NCBI GenBank assembly: GCA_916700875.1
Contig: CAKAKS010000072.1
Coordinates: forward strand, 39,533,670-39,597,669
Direction: 5' to 3'
Source: Sebastes aleutianus
Lineage: Eukaryota; Chordata; Actinopteri; Perciformes; Sebastidae
DNA: 64,000 bases
The notes under the pieces are model-generated. The model was not told the DNA's origin, did not search any database, and saw only the letters and a program-made list of their open reading frames with translations. The position numbers were made by a program, and so were the translations under genes. Shown here in pieces: positions 57,785 to 64,000 of this stretch; positions within the stretch are counted from its first letter, which is position 1, and every line of letters begins with the position of its first letter.

Positions 57785-59820
57785 ATTGTTGACTACCAGA
57801 CTGTGTGCTTGAGGAGTCTCAAAATGAATTCCTCCGTCTCAAATTACCCACTGAGATGCTTTGACCCGCGCTAGTGCTCAACACTCTGGGCTTGGAAACA
57901 GTTTTTACATGTAACTTCACATATTAAATCACAGAGTCCAATCCCATCTTTTTGAAGGACAGCCAAGACTGACGCTTCTGTATAATATGTTATAAAAATG
58001 AAGGTTTATAGCCTCGTAGTGTCGACTCCGGGTGTCGGGTTTCTTCTGCAGCTGTGCCCTGTTATACAGTGGATTTTCATACAGCACTAGTTTGCGGTGG
58101 AGAGAAGTTTAATTTAACCTCTCTTGGCATACAACACCGGAAAGATTTCAATTTCCCCCTCAAGCTTTTTTAATAAATATATATTGATACATTATACACA
58201 GATAGCGCCTTTAATATCCCTCTGGACACCTTCTCCAATTTGATACGAGAGTCGGTAAACTGGATTTGGACGGGCTTGTGGGGATTGACAGAAAAGTTTT
58301 TGTGTGGGGGGTGAAATTGGAGCCGTGCTATCATAAACGGCCTTAATCCTACTAGTCCTCTTAGGACAGCCACATAACGGTAAGATAGCAGTTCACGGTG
58401 GATTCACTGACATGTTGTTGGAACGGAGAGAACAGCCTCCAGGTACATCATGGAACAGATATATACAGCTCTGTACCTGTGCTGCTTTCTACCTACGTAT
58501 GCCTGTTTCCTGCTTTACAAGTTAATTGATTCACACACAATTAACCACGACATCACTGTTGCATTAACCCTGCGGTTTAATTCTGCTTGGAGATAATTAT
58601 ACTTAGTTCCTGGATTAATTTGACTTGTCTCGGTCATGCAAAGGAGCAAATTAACTTCATGCTGGTTTTACCCTGTTGCTGTTTATTCTTTTTGTTTCAA
58701 AGTTAGACTGAAAATCGATGCTCGAATGCTGCAGTCACGACGACTGCTCATCTGATTTCATGACTTTAGAGCGATGGGATCACAGTGCAGAACTCAGCAT
58801 ATAAATATAGTTTCCAACTGCATTTCTATGTATAGATTAATGTTGTGTTATCGTTATCTCATTGCTCTCTCTTTGTTTTTCTATGTTGTCATGAGCTGTG
58901 TTATGTTAATAGTTTTTTGGGGTGATTTGTTTGCAGTGCAGCAAAAGGTTACACACCTGCTGAGTTGATCATTTGCTGTTCACCTGTAACAAGTGGAGCC
59001 CGCCGAGATGCTGCTTTTTAAACGTGACTAAATTTCATTTAGAGGTCATGTTTTTGGTCCAGGAAATGACCATTTCTAGCAAATGGTTAAACAATAACTT
59101 CCCCTTAGCAAACGTATACATGAACATTATTTGTGAAGTCAACAATATGAAAATGGAGAGAGCTGCAGGAGCAGACAATGCTGTCATTAGGGCATCTGTA
59201 GAGCTGTCACCCTGTATATCTGTATGAATATGATTTGATGCAACTAGTCAGCCAATCAGACGATGCATGAGACACTAATGATGAAGCATAAATCAAACAG
59301 CTGATGTGTGACTGCTGGAATTAACACGGTGATTATTTAGAGGGTACTTAAAGCAGCAGAGGTTGAGTTATCCTGACAAGCAAACACACTGAATCCTACA
59401 TTTCCCATAATGCAACGCTAGCTTTTTATAAATTACAACACCCCTTGCCTCCTAAATGTCCACCTCTTTTAATCTCCACACTTCCAGTTTGTGATGCAGA
59501 CTTTCTGTTAACCCCGATGACATCACTATGACATCATCAGTGTTATTTTTTCAGACTTGAAAAAGCCACTGAAGGTTATTATACAATTCATTGCACAGGC
59601 AGAAAAAGATAACCCACAAAACCTTACAACATTGTGTTTTAATATGTATATATATACATTTATGATAATTAGTTATTATTAGAAATGCATGTGATCAAAA
59701 GGATTAAGATAACTTTGTGTTGACTAAAACAGTTCTAGCTTTTATTTACTGAAAATGCCATACTTCCTCTTGACTAAAACTAACGTAATCTAATTGTAAT
59801 AGCTCAAATTCAAACTACAG
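57785..59820. other. Unannotated stretch
   Basis: No gene, RNA or complete element is recognised. It is generally AT-rich. Confidence 0.5.
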
Positions 59821-60282
59821 TTAAAGGTCCCATATTGTATAAAAGTGAGATTGTCATCTCTGTTATAGTATAAAGCAGGTTTAAGTGCCATATAAATACT
59901 GTGAAAGTATTGAAATGTTCAATATACGGAGAAATACACACAGCCCGTATTCAGAAATTGTGCGTTTGAAACAAGCCGTCAGGATTTCTGTCCATTTGTG
60001 ATGTCACAAATATACAATATTTAGACCATTGCGCGGTTTTAAACGTAAACATTATAAAATGTGTCCCAGTTTATTTCCTGTTGTAGTGTATGTGAATGAC
60101 ATCAGCTGACAGGAAGTAAACATGGACCCAAACTGTTGCCTAGCAACGCAATTACGTTGCAATTCCGTTAAAATGCACTAAAATGGAGCGTTTGAGACTG
60201 AGAGTGAATACAGGTATATTCAGGCAGACATTATGAGGAAAATAAAGTTGTTTTTTTTATGAGCACGATATGGGACCTTTAA
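59821..60282. mobile_element. TTAA-flanked MITE, copy 2 (inverted relative to copy 1)
   Basis: TTAA at 59821-59824 and 60279-60282 brackets a 454-bp element. The left end is AGGTCCCATATTGT and the right end, reverse-complemented, is AGGTCCCATATCGT. The interior shares AAGCAGGTTTAAGTGCCATA, TCAGCTGACAGGAAGTAAAC and CATGGACCCAAACTGTTGCC with the copy at 35766-36284. Confidence 0.8.
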
Positions 60283-60854
60283 ACCAATTCATTAATTGAT
60301 TGTCATAATTAAATCCATTGGTTCTGCTTCTAAGGGACACAAAATAGATTATTATTTATTTATTTGTAAAGTAGCTGCATGCTGTGACTGGTAAAACTTT
60401 AATGTGACTGCTACTCCCGCGCGTCAGCATAATGTATTCATTATTATTGATGTGTCATTGCAGCGCGTGATAGCCCCGGTGCTGTGTGTGACAATGCATT
60501 GCATCACGCTGCAGAGCCACGGAGCCCCTTGACGACACGCTGGGTAAACAATGCTGTCACCCACTGAGCGTGGACTCTGGCTTCCCAGCGGGGCAAACAC
60601 AAGTTACTCCGACTATAAGTCTAAGACGGGGACAGCGAATGAAATCGGCGGTGAATCTCTTCTGTGTTTGAGACTTCTCTGCCGCACTGCATCACACTTC
60701 AAGTGAAATAGCAGAGAGTGTGAAGAAGGTGAGAGATCCGCCTTTGACCGGCACATAAATAGTACCATGAAAGCACCCGAAATAACAAAAAGGTATCAGT
60801 GAACCAACTGTTCTATTCTTGTATAGCTTCCTACCGCAGCATTTCCGTCCTGTT

Positions 60855-60876
60855 CACACACACACACACACACACA
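60855..60876. repeat. (CA)n microsatellite
   Basis: About 11 CA units. Confidence 0.95.
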
Positions 60877-60916
60877 TTCTCCACTTACGTCATTTTTTTC
60901 ACACACAAGGACAAAA

Positions 60917-60934
60917 ACACACACACACACACAC
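60917..60934. repeat. (CA)n microsatellite
   Basis: About 9 CA units. Confidence 0.93.
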
Positions 60935-61053
60935 TGACATGCCAGCTCAGCTGTGCCACCTATAGGGAGACAGGAGAGCGTCGAGGGAAAAGCAGCAGGC
61001 CCACCCTTGGGCCTTTTGTTTTATGTGTGTGTCTCGTTCTCTGTCAGTGTCCA

Positions 61054-61057
<4 letters not shown>

Positions 61058-61090
<33 letters not shown>
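61058..61090. repeat. (TG)n microsatellite
   Basis: About 16 TG units with one CG interruption. Confidence 0.96.
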
Positions 61091-61091
<1 letters not shown>

Positions 61092-61230
61092 CTTGTGCTC
61101 ATTGTAAGTCATTGTAAAGGAAAGCATCAGCTAAATGTAAATCATAAAAATGCATTTGTGTCTATATGCATGTGTGCAGCACTGGGCCCCAGGGAAAAGT
61201 GTCAGCATATGTCCTGCTGAGTAGCAGTAG

Positions 61231-61232
<2 letters not shown>

Positions 61233-61272
<40 letters not shown>
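61233..61272. repeat. (TG)n microsatellite
   Basis: About 20 uninterrupted TG units. Confidence 0.97.
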
Positions 61273-61274
<2 letters not shown>

Positions 61275-61474
61275 GGACAGAACATATGCTGACTCCATTA
61301 TGTACATGCATGAGGTGGTAAAGTGACAAAGTATCGTGCTGTTGGCAGTGATGATGTGAGTGCAGCTGCACGCCTTCATCATTATCATGTCCCTTTATGG
61401 AGTCAAAACACACGTCCTCAGTCCTGAAGGTGCAACTTCTCACTCCCAACTCGCCAAATCCCGCAGCTTGGTCA

Positions 61475-61613
61475 GGGTCATGTCTAGAAGGTAACCCACA
61501 AGAGGTGAAACTCTAGCGAGATGGTTAAGGTTAGGATAGGTTGCTAGGCAGCGAGTCTCCCGAGAGTTTTTCCCATGTTTTCGCAACTTGGGGGTTACCT
61601 TCTAGACACGACC
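61475..61613. mobile_element. Small MITE with target duplication
   Basis: The ends GGGTCATGTCTAGAAGGTAA then CCC, and the reverse-complemented GGGTCGTGTCTAGAAGGTAA then CCC, differ at a single base. CTTGGTCA lies directly before the left end (61467-61474) and again at 61614-61621. Depending on where the last C is placed, the duplication is 7 or 8 bp. At about 139 bp it is one of the smallest complete elements here. Confidence 0.75.
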
Positions 61614-61739
61614 CTTGGTCAGTGCCCCTCGGCATCTGATACCGACGCACCGAGGCACCCTTTAGCATCTCTATGGAACGCACCGTGCTTTCAACTAACT
61701 CCAGTGTAAACCCATCTACGTCATTATGAGATGGTCAGA

Positions 61740-62235
61740 GCAACTGATGTAGTTTAGTGATAGAAGTCAGAGTAAGGAGGGTGAGAGGGGAGGATGGTTG
61801 GATCAAACAAACTCAGGACTTTCACCCAGGAGACCGCTGTTCATGTCCTGCATGAAACCAAAAGTCAACCTTGAATTATTTACGTTGACTACTTAACTTA
61901 CGTAGCTTATGTACCTTAATTTACACAAAAAAGTCATACTTTTTTTAGCCCAAACCAAAAAGTTTTCCTAAACCTATAACCAAGTAGTTTTGTTGCCTAA
62001 ACATAACTAAGTCAACGTTGACTTATTGTAGTTTTGTAATGTAACTTCCAGACTTTACTAACGCTAGTGTCGTTACAAGCATAGTTATTTTAATCCAAAC
62101 CACGATCTTGTCCTAAACCTAACCAAGTACTTTTGTTGTGTAAGTAAACCTCAAAACTAAGTAATCCTATGTTGGAAGTTTATTTTGAAAATGTAATGAG
62201 TGGAAACTTGACACGCCGTCCCTGACACGTCCAAA
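61740..62235. repeat. Dispersed family copy, reverse orientation
   Basis: It contains GGACTTTCACCCAGGAGACC then GCTGTTCATGTCC, TTTTCCTAAACCTATAACCA, GTCAACGTTGACTTA and, at the end, GACACGCCGTCCCTGACACG. Two partly redundant CCTAAACCTAACCAAGTA blocks suggest internal duplication. Confidence 0.65.
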
Positions 62236-62728
62236 ATACTAGAGGGGAACCTAGAGTAGATAGAGGTTATCTGATGATGCTTTTCATATGGAGTAGGTCT
62301 AGACCGTGCTCTTGTGGACAGCAACCTTACACTTCAAACTATGAACTCTGTTATGATTTGCCCGCAATATAAATAAAAATTGACATGACATGACTCATGA
62401 CAGCTGACACTCGTTTCCAGGAGTGCACTAATAAAGTCGATGTTGTGGACTACGTTTTGTATAAAGATTCAGAGCAGGTCTCGAGTATGTAGTTGGTTCA
62501 TATTCATTCTATAAAGAAGCCTCGATTTTGAGCGTGCTCTCACTATGAAATGCACAAAGGAAATGGAGAGTGTTTTCACAGCTGGAAAGAAATTTAAATG
62601 TGTAAATGGTGGTGAAACTGTTTCAGGAACCACTCAACAAAAACATTACATTTGCGGGAACACATTTCTGTGTCTCTTTGTTAAGTTAAATTGATGGTGG
62701 CATTTTAAAGTAACAGTTTGATTGAAGT
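62236..62728. other. Unannotated stretch
   Basis: AT-rich. No gene, RNA or element is recognised. Confidence 0.4.
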
Positions 62729-62769
62729 CCAATAGCGCCGATATTGCGTCACTTCCTTTTAGTATAAAA
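62729..62769 (+). promoter_or_regulatory. Possible promoter (CCAAT, ETS-like site, TATA box)
   Basis: CCAAT at 62729-62733, CACTTCCT near 62750 and TATAAAA at 62763-62769 are spaced like a compact RNA polymerase II promoter. What follows is a pyrimidine-rich leader and, further on, a GC-richer block (63080-63330). No confirmed gene starts here, so this is a motif-based guess. Confidence 0.25.
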
Positions 62770-62977
62770 GGATTAAAGCCCCCCCGCCCTCCTCCAGTGT
62801 ATTTTGTCTTTTCTATAATATTTTATATTATTTATTTGAGTCATTTTCAGAATAAATTGATTAGCCACACTGTTTGCCAAATTTTCTTTGACAAATAACT
62901 TGTTACCTCAGCTAACTGAGAGTTTTCATTTTATTTTTTAGTTTCCTCCACCTTAGTTTAGTGTGTTTATTTTCAAT

Positions 62978-63072
62978 ATGGCATTTGTTTGTGCGGTGAA
63001 CGGGTGAAATCAACGCAGTGGATTACACAAAATCCCACCGGCAACATTAACACGACACATTGACTGACTGAG
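62978..63072 (+). pseudogene. Possible THAP-domain relic
   Basis: From ATG at 62978 the translation is MAFVCAVNG, stop, NQRSGLHKIPPATLTRHID, stop, LRN. The two stop codons fall where a THAP zinc finger would have its second Cys and its conserved Trp. The flanking CxxxGxxxR and HxxP spacing fits the start of a THAP domain. No C-terminal CxxH or AVPTIF part was found. The match is short and may be chance. Confidence 0.3.
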
Positions 63073-63709
63073 AAATAAACGGATCAAAGTGCAGCCCGGC
63101 GCGATGTCGGTGTCGGTGTCGGTGCTGGAGCTGAGGAGAGAGCGACCGGCGATGGTGGACGGTGAACCTCCAAAACTTCCCGAAACTGCATTTCAAATGG
63201 CGGACTTCGGCAACATGTCTACCCGTCCTCCGGTGCGCTATGGCCTGGCGTGTGGCAGTGCAGCTCCTCGGTGCAGCAGCATCCAGACGGACACCTCGCC
63301 AGGAGGAGACGGTGAAGAAGAGAGCGAGTGAGAGAGAGAGTCGGTGTGTTGCGCTAATTCTTGTCTCATTTGTGGTCTGATGAACAGTAAATTCATTTAA
63401 ACTGGGTTGAAAAAACGATGCAATCTTGTTGCCATGGTAATGAATTACATCTGACTATTAACCACACCCCCATTAACCAAAAAACACAAAATATTTGCGA
63501 GGTTATACCTGGAGCAGGGGTACACTTGGAGCGGGGTTTCACCTGGATCTGGATGTCTCTGGTATTGTGGCTGCATCTGCTACCGCGTCCGGTGCCTGCT
63601 TGACACCAACTGCTACCATCATTAATTAACTACGTCTGTATGAGGGACTACCAATGCTAACGAGGGATTACCAACACTTAGTGACAAAGTGGCAGCCTGG
63701 AGAATACCA
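63073..63709. other. Unannotated, GC-richer stretch
   Basis: An 80-codon plus-strand frame at 63089-63331 begins after a GATGTCGGTGTCGGTGTCGG tandem and ends in an acidic tail (EEESE). It could be a first exon or part of the element holding the possible THAP relic. I do not recognise the protein. A GTTGCCATGGTAAT X-box-like motif lies at about 63429. Confidence 0.35.
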
Positions 63710-63926
63710 CTTCTCGGTCACTGCCAAAGACATCAAGAACTCCCAGCAAGCATGCTGATGCTGCGGGAACCAACGCACGGGCATCGATCACAGGGACGTC
63801 CCACACAAACACACATGGACGTACTGAGGAGAGATGCTGGACAGTGCTGGCGAGCTAGCCAGATGTATGGTGGACTGAGACAGCTGGAAGCTCCGCTTGA
63901 AAGCCCGTCTGAAGACGACCCAATGA
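63710..63926 (+). pseudogene. Non-LTR retrotransposon C-terminal relic
   Basis: The frame reads LGHCQRHQELPASMLMLREP then THGHRSQGRPTQTHMDVLRR. This is the familiar LINE tail GHxxRxxxxRLP...EPxxGxRSRGRPxxTxxDxLxRD. After a frameshift at about 63838 it continues as DSAGELARCMVD, a stop, then DSWKLRLKARLKTTQ and the end codon at 63924. Those match the closing ELARCMEDRDxWRLRxKARxxTTQ segment. The upstream reverse transcriptase is absent, a typical 5' truncation. It is a different family from the relics at 1600 and 3800. Confidence 0.7.
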
Positions 63927-64000
63927 TATCAATTCTGATAGTTGTATTTTCACTCTTTCCATCCACCACTATTGGTTATCAGTCCTACTTGTATTAGCTA

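Larger units (their letters stand above)
60283..61474. other. Unannotated stretch with four dinucleotide repeats
   Basis: Positions 60410-60640 are GC-richer and single-copy-looking. The CA/TG runs are listed separately. No gene is recognised. Confidence 0.45.

Overview
The window looks like intergenic or intronic DNA from a teleost fish. The evidence is vertebrate-type: long (CA)n microsatellites, tRNA-derived SINEs, worn fragments of fish-type non-LTR retrotransposons, several hAT-like and TTAA-flanked short DNA transposons, a vertebrate-like 28S rRNA segment and long polypurine tracts. I find no intact protein-coding gene, no functional RNA gene and nothing bacterial or viral. Almost every open frame longer than 60 codons falls in simple repeats, minisatellites or purine tracts. 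The exceptions are frameshifted relics of mobile-element proteins.

Layout. 0-8 kb: two LINE reverse-transcriptase relics (about 1.6 kb, and 3.8-4.1 kb on the minus strand), a long-TIR element (1.86-2.28 kb), a 55-copy CA repeat, a TTAA-flanked element (4.67-5.34 kb) and two copies of a dispersed family whose core resembles TTTAGGCAACAAAAC. 8-26 kb: more copies of that family (one carries a TTACGTTG array at 15.2-15.7 kb), an almost palindromic element at 23.0 kb, a long-TIR element at 24.6-25.2 kb, and purine-rich tracts. 26-43 kb: two full-size copies of a TTATTACACGG-ended element, each carrying a 20-bp minisatellite (19 and 26 units); a relic of a MADF-domain gene at 34.0 kb; a TTAA element at 35.8 kb; and a 40-unit, 24-bp minisatellite at 39.4-40.4 kb. 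43-56 kb: a minus-strand SINE, an N-terminal hAT transposase relic, a 360-bp hAT-type MITE with a perfect 8-bp target duplication, a retroelement gag-like relic next to a second 24-bp array, a third (truncated) 20-bp-array element, a plus-strand SINE and another long-TIR element. 56-64 kb: a 673-bp hAT-type element with a perfect 8-bp target duplication that has swallowed a piece of 28S rRNA gene, a TTAA element, four CA/TG repeats, a 139-bp MITE, a possible promoter, a possible THAP relic and the C-terminal end of another LINE.

No genes work together here. The biology is transposon turnover. Two themes stand out. First, a non-autonomous hAT element carries ribosomal DNA. Second, three unrelated tandem-repeat arrays each sit at a fixed position inside a DNA-transposon-like element, and two of them have unexpanded or short versions elsewhere in the same window. 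Transposon superfamily names are inferred from termini and target duplications read by eye; no database search was possible.
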